This document shows, in pieces, positions 44,207 through 53,423 of a DNA stretch of 64,000 bases (position 1 is the stretch's first letter; every line of letters starts with the position of its first letter). Under the pieces are notes generated by a model that saw only the letters and a program-made list of their open reading frames with translations, was not told where the DNA came from and made no database searches. Source of the DNA: JAHBNG01 sp039028975. GTDB taxonomy: Bacteria > Chloroflexota > Anaerolineae > Caldilineales > Caldilineaceae. Location of the stretch: contig JBCCHB010000053.1 of the NCBI GenBank assembly GCA_039028975.1, positions 30,254-94,253 on the forward strand, in the 5' to 3' direction. Both the position numbers and the translations under genes were made by a program.

Positions 44207-45118
44207 TCAAGATGCCAGGGAAACGGCAATATCTGCCGCAACCCTGGCATTGTTCTTTAGTAGGGCTAGGTTGGCAACTAGGCTACGCTTTCCGGTTAGT
44301 TCTGCAATGCGAGTAAGCAGAAAAGGCGTTACCTGGGCCGAACGGAGTCCTTGCTCTTCGGCTTCGGCAATGGCCTGTTCGATCGATGGCTCGATCTCTG
44401 CATCTGGGATTTCATCCTTTTCCGGAATGGGTACGGTTACCAACAAACCTCCAGGTAGTCCTAATGAACGTTTAGCACGCCAGATAGAAGCCACCTCCTC
44501 TGCCGTATCACATCGTACGTCCACCCGTAGATCTAAAGAAGTTGTGCGACTATAAAATGCCGGAAACTGTTCCGTTCCCATCCCCACAACAGTGACGCCA
44601 AAGGTCTCCAGATACTCCAATGTGGCGGGAAGGTTGAGAATAGCCTTGGCACCGGCACAAACGACAATGACGGGTGTCTGGGCCAATTCCTGCAGGTCGG
44701 CGCTAATATCGGTTCCATCACCTCGATGAACACCACCGATACCCCCGGTTGCGAAGACTTGAATTTTGTTCTGATGGGCAATCCACATGGTCGTAGCAAC
44801 GGTGGTCGCACCGTGCCAGCCTCGTGCAACAGCAATGGGTAGATCCCGTCGACTTATCTTATGAACGTCCAAAGCAAGTTCTTGTTGTTCCTGCTTGTAA
44901 GCGGACTTGGCAAAGAGTTTCAGCGACTCTTCATTTAAGCCAGCAATGAGTTCGCCGGCTACAATGCCAATTGTCCGCGGAATAGCGCCTTGTCCTTGAA
45001 CAATGGTTTCCATCTCTCTAGCCATCTCTAAATTGTCCGGATAGGGCAGGCCGTGGGCAATTACAGTTGATTCTAACGCCACAAATGGTTTAATTTGATT
45101 TGATGTTTCTCGTTCCAC
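44207..45118 (-). CDS. psuG: Pseudouridine-5'-phosphate glycosidase
   Basis: 303 residues from GTG 45118; no ribosome site is evident, but the next Met would remove conserved residues. It reversibly splits pseudouridine 5'-phosphate into uracil and ribose-5-phosphate with Mn2+. Family marks: ALESTVIAHGLPYPDN, ARGWHGATTVATTMWIAHQ, VFATGGIGGVHRG with the catalytic Lys/Asp region nearby (DISADLQELAQTPVIVVCAGAKAILNLP), and EYLETFGVTVVGMGTEQFPAFYSR. PsuK kinase is not adjacent. The start codon abuts a palindromic repeat that separates it from the STAND gene. Confidence 0.93.
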   Translation of the reverse strand: MERETSNQIKPFVALESTVIAHGLPYPDNLEMAREMETIVQGQGAIPRTIGIVAGELIAGLNEESLKLFAKSAYKQEQQELALDVHKISRRDLPIAVARGWHGATTVATTMWIAHQNKIQVFATGGIGGVHRGDGTDISADLQELAQTPVIVVCAGAKAILNLPATLEYLETFGVTVVGMGTEQFPAFYSRTTSLDLRVDVRCDTAEEVASIWRAKRSLGLPGGLLVTVPIPEKDEIPDAEIEPSIEQAIAEAEEQGLRSAQVTPFLLTRIAELTGKRSLVANLALLKNNARVAADIAVSLAS

Positions 45119-45121
45119 TAT

Positions 45122-45205
45122 TATACTCAGCTCCGTTTGAAATTCGTAGTTCGGTCTTTCTTATTGATCTATGGAAACTACGGTTTCAAAACGACCGCAG
45201 TATAC
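45122..45205. repeat. Palindromic repeat family B, copy 3
   Basis: TATACTCAGCTCCGTTTGAAA at the left and GGTTTCAAAACGACCGCAGTATAC-like right end (split here as GGTTTCAAAACG and ACCGCAGTATAC). The inner stem CGTAGTT/AACTACG differs from copy 1. It lies between psuG start and the 3' end of the STAND gene. Confidence 0.8.
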
Positions 45206-45211
45206 TCTTCT

Positions 45212-48200
45212 TTATTCTTCGACAGCACCCAACTGGCGCAAGTTGTCAATTTGACCTTGAGTTAGGCCAGAGATGTGGGATATGTTCATGCGTTGATAGG
45301 GGCGCTCCGCTTGCACAGCAAAGATGCATTCTCCTGATTGCCAATCCCATAGGCGTACAAATTCGTCGCTACCGCCACTGAATACCATCCCATCATGGCT
45401 AAATTGGACACTGCGAACGCTGCCCTTGTGGGCCTCGATGATTTGAAGACAAGTTCCTTCTTGTTGATCCCAAACACGTACGCTCCGATCATCACTACCG
45501 CTGGCAATATATCGGCCGCAAGGGCTGCAAGCAACACTTAGAACCAAATCCTCATGCCCTTCCAATATACGGACGCAATCACCGGTTTCTGTTTCCCAAA
45601 TCCGTATGGTCTGGTCGTCTCCGCCACTAACAATGTACTTTCCATCGACGCTGAACTTGACGGACCAAACTCGCCCCTCATGTCCCGCCATGTTCTGAAT
45701 ACAGTATCCTTTTTTTACATCCCAAAGGCGGATAACATGCTCGTCACTTGCGCTAACCAGCGACTGATTGTCCGGGCTGAAAGCAACCGACCAAATACGT
45801 TCATTGGCTTGTATAATGCGGTAGCAACGTCCACTTGGAATGCGCCATAAGCGGATCGTACCATCTTCGCTACCGCTGGCCACTGTACGCCCATCTGTGC
45901 TAAATGCAACTGACCAAACGCGGTTGGCATGCCCTGATAAAACCTGAGAATTTTGCCGATCGGTCAAATTCCATAGCCGAATGAGATGATCATCACCACC
46001 TGAAAGCAACAAGTTTTCTTCATGGCAAAACGCAATCGAGCGAACTCGGTCCGTATGGCCAAGGAGCATAATCGGTTCAGGATTTCTGATACCCTCTTCC
46101 GACACACTCCATAGATAGATACGTTTATCATCCCCTGCACTAGCAAGAAGCTGTTGACGTTTGCAATAGTCGACGGACCAGATCTGGTTGGAGTAGCCCT
46201 CTAAAATTTGCGTTGCGCGGCCTGTTGCCACATCCCAAAAGCTTAGTGTCTGGTCATCGCTACCACTTACTAGCGTTCGGCTATCCGGGCTAAACTCCAC
46301 AGTCCAAACCCGGTTTAGCTTGCTTCGTAGAATACGCAACGGCTTACGGGTATCTAATCGCCAAAGGCGGATGCTCTGGTCATCACTACCGCTGGCGAGA
46401 ATTTGACTATCCGGACTGAAGGCAATGGACCAAATCTGGTTTTCGTGGCCTGTAAGCCGATATACGTCTTTTTGCTGAATATTGTTCTTCGAGATAGATT
46501 CTCCCGAAATAGTATCACTTGGATCATTAAGTCCAGACCAAGCTCTCAGTTGAACAGTTTGGTCAAAGCCAGCGGTAGCTAGCCATTGCCCATCTGGGCT
46601 TACTTGAACGTCTCGCACGGGTCCATTATGGTCATTGAAGCTCTGAGTACATTGACTTTTTTGCCACTCCCAAACTTTAACTAAGCCATCATGACCCGCC
46701 GATACAATGAAGCGATCATCGAGATGAAAATCAATAGACCAAACCCAGTGTTCATGGGCCAAAAAGGTTGAGATGCACTCAGACGTCTCTGTATCCCAAA
46801 TGCGTACGGTGCCATCATTGCCGCAACTTGCCAATAGGGAACCGTCGTGGTTGAAGGTAACATCTTTCACCCAACCCGTGTGCCCTTGTAACACCTCAAG
46901 AGAGTCTCCGGTAAAGACGTCCCAAAGGCGAATAGTTTGATCTTCACTACAAGAGGCTACAATGGTTCCACTAGGGTGGAAGGCAACAGCCCAAACCAGA
47001 TCGTTATGACCCATTAAGGTACTCAATTGGCGGCGGGTGGCTACGTCCCAAATTCTTACGGCACCACCTACTTCACCTAGCGCCAGTAGATTCCCATCTG
47101 GGCTGAATTGAGCCGTAGAGATGCTGCTGAAGGTATGAGTAAAGACGGAGTTTGTACAGTCTGCGCCGGATAAATTGACATCATGAAGAGTGATGCCTCG
47201 TAAGTCACCATGTTGAATCGAGAGTCCAGAGAGATCGATCCCGTGAAGATTGAAATTCTCAAGCCGAGTACCCAAATGGATAAGCAAATTGAGTAGATTG
47301 CCGGCTGCATACGTAGGTGATCCTGCGTCATCTAATTCTTCTTTACTTGCCTCAATCTGCTGGCTCTGAAGCATATGCAACATGCTCCGCAGCGCTTGAT
47401 TCAACTGCTGAGGTCCCATTCTGCGATAGAGTATGGTAATGATAGGTTGAAGGATAAGTTGTATCTGACTTCTGCGAATGTACTCTTTAGCCCTAGCCTT
47501 CATCAAGGCGAAGCTGGCCAACAACATAGGGAATTCGGCCTCGATTTCATCTGCAACCAAAGCCACAAAACGCTCAGTCATATACTCCATGACCACATGC
47601 TGTAGAATCAGGCCAGCCGAATTCTGTTCAATAAGCGAACGCCGTCTGAGTCCACGGAGGGCCTCCAACAGTTCAGCTTCTCTAGTACTACCAGCCAGGT
47701 CGTCCAAAAGTGTATCCGGTGTTGTGGCTTCCCGTCCAATCGCTAGCCAATATAGAATAGACCGTTCAAGTAGTGTCAATCGGCTAAACTGGGTATCCAA
47801 CAGTTCACGCAGACCTGTAAAGATGGGAACACTCCCATTGAGAAAAGCTCCGATGTCACCACCATAGATCTCACTGATTGGTTCAGATGCGAGCTTCAGC
47901 GCCAAAGGGTTCCCAGAATATCCCGAAATGAACTGTTCCCAGATAGTATCATCCCCATAAAGTCCCTTATCATGCAAGGTGAGTCGAGCGGCATCCATGC
48001 TCATGCCAGATAAGGTAAGTGAACGGACCGGCGAAGAAGCATCCTCTCGCAAGCCAAACTCACTCGGCTTCTCTCGGCTAGTCAAAATGAGACAGCTATT
48101 GTGATTCGCATCGCCTAATCGCCTAAATAAATCCTGATAGGCTTCATATCCAGCTAGGTAATCGCCCGCTTCATTTCCTTCTTCAAAGATGGCTTCTGCT

Positions 48201-49078
48201 CCATCAAAAATTACGAGACAGCGGTATAGTCGTAGGTGACGCAAAAGAATCGAGATCCGTTTTGTTAGAGGCGTCGTACTATCTATCTCCACTTCACTAG
48301 ACAAAAAATGGAGACATTCATCAACAACTTCAACAAGCGCCGGCGCATTTCTTAATGTTCGCCAGTATAAAAAATCAAAGTGGGGCTGAACCTCCTCTGC
48401 GACCTTTTTGGCCAGTGTTGTCTTTCCCATACCGCCCATCCCAAATAGTGCAACAATCCGACAAGAGTCCTCTTGAATCCATCGAATCAGACGTTCCATT
48501 TCCGCCTGACGACCGTAAAAGCTCGTCACATCTGGTGATTCTTCCCACTCTTCTGTAGCGAGTGAGTCGATATCTACCGTGGCAGGTGATGGTCCATTTC
48601 TTCCGTGATTCGCGGTGGGATGATAGGAGGCAGTGGTTATAGAATCAGTAACTTGATCTTCAGTTGTTTTTCCAGTAGAGCCAAATTGAAGAAGAAAATT
48701 TTTCCCAAAGAGGGGCGCAACAAACTGTTCGAAGGCCTCGAGGAACTCATCAGGAGGAAAAAGCTGCTGGATATCCTGAAACTGATCAATCGGCAACCGG
48801 GTGAGATTGGCTAACTCAAGCGCTTCACTTGCCGTACAGCGTTCAGCATCTGTTAACCGCTCTGTGAACGCACGAACTAAAGCCAGAAAACAGTCGGGAG
48901 GAATGTTGGGCTTTTGCTGGACTCGGGTTGTAAAACGGTTTTCAAAGGTGTTCCGAGAAATATCATATCCATTGCTCTGCATTCGGGCGAGAACTTGCTC
49001 AATGGTTAAGCCCGATCTGATTAGCCACTGATTGACAAAATAGATGATCCGCTCTTTCGCAGGATTTACCGGATGCAT
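45212..49078 (-). CDS. STAND-type ATPase with 14 WD40 repeats
   Basis: 1288 residues, ATG 49078, no clear ribosome site. N-terminal region (1-125) looks like an HTH/adaptor found ahead of bacterial NB-ARC modules (RSGLTIEQVLARM). NB-ARC NTPase about 185-520: GRQAEMERL, Walker A GMGGMGKTT (213-221), CLVIFDGAEAIFEEG (Walker B), CLILTSREKP and GNPLALKLA. After a helical linker there is a short pentapeptide-repeat patch (LHGIDLSGLSIQHGDLRG), then 14 WD40 repeats (about 655-1275), enough for two seven-bladed propellers. STAND proteins are signal-triggered oligomerising switches. The propellers are the likely sensor. The output of the N-terminal domain is unknown, and a defence role is possible but unproven. 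Confidence 0.9.
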   Translation of the reverse strand: MHPVNPAKERIIYFVNQWLIRSGLTIEQVLARMQSNGYDISRNTFENRFTTRVQQKPNIPPDCFLALVRAFTERLTDAERCTASEALELANLTRLPIDQFQDIQQLFPPDEFLEAFEQFVAPLFGKNFLLQFGSTGKTTEDQVTDSITTASYHPTANHGRNGPSPATVDIDSLATEEWEESPDVTSFYGRQAEMERLIRWIQEDSCRIVALFGMGGMGKTTLAKKVAEEVQPHFDFLYWRTLRNAPALVEVVDECLHFLSSEVEIDSTTPLTKRISILLRHLRLYRCLVIFDGAEAIFEEGNEAGDYLAGYEAYQDLFRRLGDANHNSCLILTSREKPSEFGLREDASSPVRSLTLSGMSMDAARLTLHDKGLYGDDTIWEQFISGYSGNPLALKLASEPISEIYGGDIGAFLNGSVPIFTGLRELLDTQFSRLTLLERSILYWLAIGREATTPDTLLDDLAGSTREAELLEALRGLRRRSLIEQNSAGLILQHVVMEYMTERFVALVADEIEAEFPMLLASFALMKARAKEYIRRSQIQLILQPIITILYRRMGPQQLNQALRSMLHMLQSQQIEASKEELDDAGSPTYAAGNLLNLLIHLGTRLENFNLHGIDLSGLSIQHGDLRGITLHDVNLSGADCTNSVFTHTFSSISTAQFSPDGNLLALGEVGGAVRIWDVATRRQLSTLMGHNDLVWAVAFHPSGTIVASCSEDQTIRLWDVFTGDSLEVLQGHTGWVKDVTFNHDGSLLASCGNDGTVRIWDTETSECISTFLAHEHWVWSIDFHLDDRFIVSAGHDGLVKVWEWQKSQCTQSFNDHNGPVRDVQVSPDGQWLATAGFDQTVQLRAWSGLNDPSDTISGESISKNNIQQKDVYRLTGHENQIWSIAFSPDSQILASGSDDQSIRLWRLDTRKPLRILRSKLNRVWTVEFSPDSRTLVSGSDDQTLSFWDVATGRATQILEGYSNQIWSVDYCKRQQLLASAGDDKRIYLWSVSEEGIRNPEPIMLLGHTDRVRSIAFCHEENLLLSGGDDHLIRLWNLTDRQNSQVLSGHANRVWSVAFSTDGRTVASGSEDGTIRLWRIPSGRCYRIIQANERIWSVAFSPDNQSLVSASDEHVIRLWDVKKGYCIQNMAGHEGRVWSVKFSVDGKYIVSGGDDQTIRIWETETGDCVRILEGHEDLVLSVACSPCGRYIASGSDDRSVRVWDQQEGTCLQIIEAHKGSVRSVQFSHDGMVFSGGSDEFVRLWDWQSGECIFAVQAERPYQRMNISHISGLTQGQIDNLRQLGAVEE

Positions 49079-49475
49079 GACAATTCTTTATTGATTACCA
49101 GAATCGCTCGCCAAGTGGGTGTGCGCAAACTCATCGCTTTTCACACCATTCATATGCACTGTGCAAATGTGCTGTGCAAATACACGTTGTATTTACACCG
49201 ATTGCTTAAAAGTAAGACTACTGTACCAAACTCACAATAAGCAGCCCCGTTGATTGAATCAGATAGTTCCGTAGCAAATGACGGATGCATATGGTTGAAC
49301 TATTTTATCATTACGACGTGTCACACGCACAGTTTCGACGCATGTAAGGAACGATAGGAAGAGTAGCACGTGTTTGTATAACAAAAATCCGAAGTATGTC
49401 GTAACCACTTTGCTGTTTATACGTCGTGATCTAAGGTTTGTGGCATCAAGACTGAATGAATAGGGAGAATAAATC
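49079..49475. other. Divergent intergenic region
   Basis: 397 nt between the STAND gene (minus) and the DUF3307 gene (plus). ACGACGT near 49316 and ACGTCGT near 49424 form a distant inverted pair. No gene or RNA recognised. Confidence 0.3.
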
Positions 49476-50054
49476 GTGAGCTTATTTTTAACGCTCTTAC
49501 TAAGTCATCTGGTTGCTGATTTTCCACTTCAGTGGAATGCGCTTGTCCGTATGAAGCAAAATGGTCAGGCCGGGCTGATTATACATTCATCAATGCATGT
49601 GATTGTTGCTTCACTACTTCTTCAAGAGCCTCTAAAGCAGTGGCCCTTGTTGCTGGTATTGGGCACCATACACTGGTTAATTGATTGGACCAAAGTTTCG
49701 CTGCCCAATTCAAATACTGTATGGGGATTTCTATTGGATCAGGTGGCTCACTTAGTAAGCATTTTACTGATTGTCAGCATATATGGTCTCTTCTTTCAGA
49801 CCAGCCCAGCGGCAATCTTACCAGATAATATCCTAACGGCTGCTGTCGTATACGGCATCGTAATAGGCATAATGGTCTTCGTGTGGGTCTGGGCCAATTC
49901 CCAAAGCGAAGAAGTGATTCAGAGTGTGCCTATTATCCAATGGACACAGGCACAGATGTTACAGTTCAGCCAACAGTTGGGCATGGCTTTGATCGGTGCC
50001 CTTTTGTATGGACTATATCACTTTAGCTTTGTTAACCAATTCCCCTGCTGCTAA
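49476..50054 (+). CDS. DUF3307-family membrane protein
   Basis: 192 residues from GTG 49476, with GGGAGAA upstream. Four to five membrane segments. The opening LTLLLSHLVADFPLQWNALVRMK, then LIIHSSMHVIVASLL and LGTIHWLIDWTKV, with conserved His/Asp residues in membrane helices, match DUF3307. The function of the family is not established. The gene stands alone and is followed by a strong terminator. Confidence 0.8.
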   Translation: MSLFLTLLLSHLVADFPLQWNALVRMKQNGQAGLIIHSSMHVIVASLLLQEPLKQWPLLLVLGTIHWLIDWTKVSLPNSNTVWGFLLDQVAHLVSILLIVSIYGLFFQTSPAAILPDNILTAAVVYGIVIGIMVFVWVWANSQSEEVIQSVPIIQWTQAQMLQFSQQLGMALIGALLYGLYHFSFVNQFPCC

Positions 50055-50156
50055 GCGGGAGCGATTTCACAATCTGTGCAAAGACCATTCAGTGGGGTCT
50101 GCATGCCATGGTTGATTCCCTCGAAATCAGCGGTCTGTCATCTCATTGTTTACCTC

Positions 50157-50198
50157 ATAAGAAAAGACCTGCTCCATGTAGAGCAGGTCTTTTCTTAT
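50157..50198. terminator. Perfect 18-bp bidirectional terminator
   Basis: ATAAGAAAAGACCTGCTC (50157-50174), loop CATGTA, GAGCAGGTCTTTTCTTAT (50181-50198). It lies between convergent genes. The stop codon of the minus-strand editing protein gene (50195-50197) is inside the 3' arm. Confidence 0.92.
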
Positions 50199-51445
50199 CC
50201 GCATACCTGTGCGCGAACCCGCGCCAAGGCAAATTTGAGCATTGGGGCAGCATTGGTGCTAGATGTGCCACCACCTTGGGCAAAATCGGCTCTACCGCCG
50301 CCACCACCGCCAAACTCAGCCAACGTCTCCTTTAGTAGATTACCCATGTGAAGTGATATCTCTTCGCTACCTGCAAAAATGAGTGTACACTTCTCACCCG
50401 AAGGGAGCGCCAAAAGGGCTATGGTCCCCTCATATTTCTGTAACATACTGGCCAATTGCTTGGCATCCTCTACTGAATAATCGGTTACTATCTGGGAGAC
50501 AACTTTCCAATCGCCCATCTGTTCAGCTTGTTGCTGAATCTCCGCTGCGTGAAAGCTAAGAAGCTGCTGGTTTAATTGACCTATCCGTTTGCTGTATGTT
50601 CTATTCTGCTCCAGTAGAGAGGTGAGGAGTTCTGGGGTCTGATCAAGCTCATTGCTCAGAATTCCTGCAATTTGGTGACCAATACGATGCTTCCGCTGAT
50701 AATCTAACAAAGCCCTTTTTCCAGCCAAAAAAGTAAGCCGTACATGGCCTTTCTGCTTCTCTTGTTTAACAATCTTTATAGGACCCAATTCTCCACTTTG
50801 TTTGCAATGAGTGCCACCACAGGCGGAGTAGTCAAGTCTGTCGACCTCGACAATGCGAATCATACCACTAACCTTTGGCGGGCGGCGCACAGGCAATTGC
50901 GCAAGTTGAGCGTCGTCCACAAAATAAGCTTGGATGGGAATATTGCGGTAGACCACGTCATTGGCGTAGGCTTCTGCATCGGCCAACTGCTCAGCTGTCA
51001 GATTCTGTTTTTGAGCAGCCGCGCTTTCTAAGTCAATCGTCGATTCTGTAGCACCAAAATGCACCGAAATCGTCTCATATCCAAAGCATGTCAAAAATGT
51101 ATGAGAGAGAAGATGTTGAGCCGAGTGCTGCTGCATGTGATCGTAGCGGCGTGACCACTCTATCTCGCCCTTTATCTGGCTACCGACCGCCAAACCACTA
51201 TCTGCCAACGACTGGTTATGGAAATGAGAAACAGCTTCTCCTGAATTGCCTGCCACATCTATAATTGGAATAGAGATGCCATTATAAGTGAGAACCCCCA
51301 AATCATGAGGCTGCCCTCCCGAAGTAGGATAAAAACAGCTTTTGTCTAGCAGGATTGCCTGCCGCTCTCCAATTGAGGTGATCTCAAGAACAGTTGCGTC
51401 GAAGGAGTACTGATACGAATCAGCATAATAAAGTCGTTCTGTCAC
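50195..51445 (-). CDS. Alanyl-tRNA editing protein, AlaX-L type
   Basis: 416 residues from GTG 51445 with AGGGG upstream. Stand-alone trans-editing homologue of the AlaRS editing and C-Ala regions; it hydrolyses mischarged Ser- or Gly-tRNA(Ala). AlaX motifs: FYPTSGGQPHD, the zinc ligands H107 and H111 in MQQHSAQHLLSH, and CGGTHCKQSGELG. A DHHA1-like C-terminus with a GGGGGR motif follows, as in AlaX-L. It lacks the aminoacylation domain. The gene is 11 nt after galK and probably cotranscribed. Its last codon lies in a terminator hairpin. Confidence 0.9.
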   Translation of the reverse strand: MTERLYYADSYQYSFDATVLEITSIGERQAILLDKSCFYPTSGGQPHDLGVLTYNGISIPIIDVAGNSGEAVSHFHNQSLADSGLAVGSQIKGEIEWSRRYDHMQQHSAQHLLSHTFLTCFGYETISVHFGATESTIDLESAAAQKQNLTAEQLADAEAYANDVVYRNIPIQAYFVDDAQLAQLPVRRPPKVSGMIRIVEVDRLDYSACGGTHCKQSGELGPIKIVKQEKQKGHVRLTFLAGKRALLDYQRKHRIGHQIAGILSNELDQTPELLTSLLEQNRTYSKRIGQLNQQLLSFHAAEIQQQAEQMGDWKVVSQIVTDYSVEDAKQLASMLQKYEGTIALLALPSGEKCTLIFAGSEEISLHMGNLLKETLAEFGGGGGGRADFAQGGGTSSTNAAPMLKFALARVRAQVCG

Positions 51446-51456
51446 GGATAGAGCCC

Positions 51457-52635
51457 CTATAGTTCCTCAACCCGTGATCCAGAGCTGGCTTGAGTTGTAT
51501 AAACTTCCGGCCAAATTTGGGTTACTTTGGGGTATCCGTCGTAGATGGCATCGGCCACAGCTTGTTCTGTACCGGGTTTAACCAGGGCAATAGCGCAGCC
51601 ACCAAAGCCAGCCCCAGTTAACCTAGCCCCATAACATCCCGGAATGCTAGACATTAGCTCAACCATAATATCGAGTGCATTGCTACTTACTTGATAGTCG
51701 TCTCTTAGACTGGCATGGCTCTGGTTCATGAGCTGGCCTACTTGGTTAAGATCGCCTTCTTCCAATGCATCAACAGCATAGAGCACCCGCTCATTTTCGG
51801 TGACCACGTGATGACAGCGCTGATAGATAACGGGGGAGGGCAGCAGAGACTGATGTTCTTCCAATTCTGCGGCACTTACATCTCGTAGGGCTTGTATATG
51901 AGGCAATACCGTCTGCAGGATTGCAACCCCTTCTTCACACTGACTCCGTCGTTCGTTGTAGGCACTGTCAGCCAGAGAACGACTGGCTTTGGTATTACCA
52001 ATCACAATTGAGACATCTGTTGGCATAGAGACTAGGCGATAGTCCAGTGAGCGACAATCGATAAGTAGGGCTTGATCAACTGCACCTAGTACACTGATAA
52101 ATTGGTCCATAATGCCACAGTTTACACCTACGTACTTGTTCTCGGCTCGCTGGGCTATCTGCGCCAGTCGTGGGCCATTTATCGAATGACTCAATCCCGA
52201 AGCGGATAAAAGTGCCTGCCCACAGGCTACCTCCAATGCGGCAGAACTACTTAAGCCGCTGCCTCGGGGAACGTTTCCACTGATAACCCCATCAAACCCT
52301 TGTAAGATAAGCCCCTCTTCCTGAAGAGACCAAGCCACCCCTTTTATATAGTTGCCCCAGTGTAGGTTTTCGGATGGCTTGAATTGATCCAAAGAAAACT
52401 CGATGGTTGAGTCGTATTCAAGAGAGAACAGGCGGATGGTTCGATCCTCGCGGGGGGCCATCACAATACGAACGTCTCGCTGTAGCGCGATGGGTAAGAC
52501 AAAGCCATCATTATAATCGGTATGTTCACCAATCAAGTTTACCCTTCCAGGCGCTATGGCCACTTGGCTTGGTGTCGAATGAAAACGCTTCTGGAACTCT
52601 TCAATTAAGGTATTGGTTCGATTATCAGCAGACAT
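51457..52635 (-). CDS. galK: Galactokinase
   Basis: 392 residues, ATG 52635, weak ribosome site. GHMP kinase that phosphorylates galactose with ATP to galactose-1-phosphate. Signature APGRVNLIGEHTDYNDGFVLP, the phosphate loop PRGSGLSSSAALEVA, the catalytic Asp in NCGIMDQFIS, and GARLTGAGFGGCAIALV. Normal length. It lies between the methyltransferase (upstream, 13 nt) and the tRNA editing gene, with no other Leloir gene nearby. Confidence 0.95.
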   Translation of the reverse strand: MSADNRTNTLIEEFQKRFHSTPSQVAIAPGRVNLIGEHTDYNDGFVLPIALQRDVRIVMAPREDRTIRLFSLEYDSTIEFSLDQFKPSENLHWGNYIKGVAWSLQEEGLILQGFDGVISGNVPRGSGLSSSAALEVACGQALLSASGLSHSINGPRLAQIAQRAENKYVGVNCGIMDQFISVLGAVDQALLIDCRSLDYRLVSMPTDVSIVIGNTKASRSLADSAYNERRSQCEEGVAILQTVLPHIQALRDVSAAELEEHQSLLPSPVIYQRCHHVVTENERVLYAVDALEEGDLNQVGQLMNQSHASLRDDYQVSSNALDIMVELMSSIPGCYGARLTGAGFGGCAIALVKPGTEQAVADAIYDGYPKVTQIWPEVYTTQASSGSRVEEL

Positions 52636-52648
52636 AGTTTCTTTATCT

Positions 52649-53395
52649 TTATCTATCGGGTTCTAACAGAACGTACAGACTCAAATTTCCTTCACGCCCA
52701 TCGGAGCGAAATGAATCGACCACAACCCACCCAGAATCGCTTGCCAGTTGGCCAAACTCACCCTGATCAACTTGATGAACATATCGTATCATGTATTGAC
52801 CATGTTGCCAGGGTAGAAGAGCATCTCCAGGCTCTGCGTCTTCGTCCAAAAGCCCAATCTCTGTCCAAGGAATGCACTTCTTTACAAAACGCTCACTGGT
52901 CAGAAACTGCCAGGAGGACAGGGCCAATCTGGAGCGAGTGAGGGTAGAGAGCTGGTTTACCAGATTTTGCCGCAGAGGATAGCTCGGTAGATGGTGAAGG
53001 ACTGCGGTGCAGAGCACAAAATCAAAGCGAGCATACTCATCAACCAGTTGCTTAGACCATTCAGAATCTGTAAAGTCTTTCTGGATAAAGCGAGCCTGTC
53101 CATTCTGAAGACGCTGGGTATTCTCCTCTGCTAGGGCCAATAACTGAGCTGAACCATCAACTCCAACGTAAAGAAAAGGGATATCAAGTTTGTCCAGTAT
53201 AAGAGCAAAGCGACCATTTCCGCAACCTGCATCGAAGATACTTACTCGATCCTGAGACTCGGATCGGGGCAGAAATTCGAGCAATCTATCTAATCCAGGG
53301 GGCGTTCCTTGTCGTTTTTGGTCAAACTCTGTGGCCATTTGGGCATAAAATACCTGATTCAATTCTAGCAGTCTTTTTCGCACAGCTTCTTTCAT
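52649..53395 (-). CDS. SAM methyltransferase resembling Trm9/ALKBH8 wobble-uridine methyltransferase
   Basis: 248 residues, ATG 53395 with AGAAG upstream. Class I methyltransferase: DAGCGNGRF (55-63) for SAM, VGVDGS (77-82), VLCTAVLHHLP (127-137). Several parts match the Trm9/ALKBH8-methyltransferase layout: the N-terminal FYAQMATEFDQKR, D-G-C-G-N-G-(K/R), the HHL motif, DALLPWQ (191-197), RYVHQVDQGEF (204-214, as R-Y-(Y/V)-H-x-F-x-x-G-E-(L/F)), and a final GREGNLSLYVLLE. Trm9 methylates cm5U34 of tRNA to mcm5U. The gene is head-to-head with elp3, whose product makes cm5U. The family match is by eye; an alternative is a generic methyltransferase. Confidence 0.75.
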   Translation of the reverse strand: MKEAVRKRLLELNQVFYAQMATEFDQKRQGTPPGLDRLLEFLPRSESQDRVSIFDAGCGNGRFALILDKLDIPFLYVGVDGSAQLLALAEENTQRLQNGQARFIQKDFTDSEWSKQLVDEYARFDFVLCTAVLHHLPSYPLRQNLVNQLSTLTRSRLALSSWQFLTSERFVKKCIPWTEIGLLDEDAEPGDALLPWQHGQYMIRYVHQVDQGEFGQLASDSGWVVVDSFRSDGREGNLSLYVLLEPDR

Positions 53396-53411
53396 TATTC
53401 TTCTCTTATGA

Positions 53412-53417
53412 TATACT
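53412..53417 (+). promoter_or_regulatory. -10 element of elp3, probably leaderless transcript
   Basis: TATACT (53412-53417) ends only six bases before ATG 53424, so transcription would start at or near the first codon. The -35 region would fall inside the divergent methyltransferase gene and is weak (CTTTCA). Confidence 0.45.
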
Positions 53418-53423
53418 ATACTT

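Noticed and set aside
45212..49078. Reading the STAND protein as an anti-phage defence system
   Set aside because: No other defence gene, mobile element or toxin-like effector is adjacent, and WD40 STAND proteins are common in regulation.
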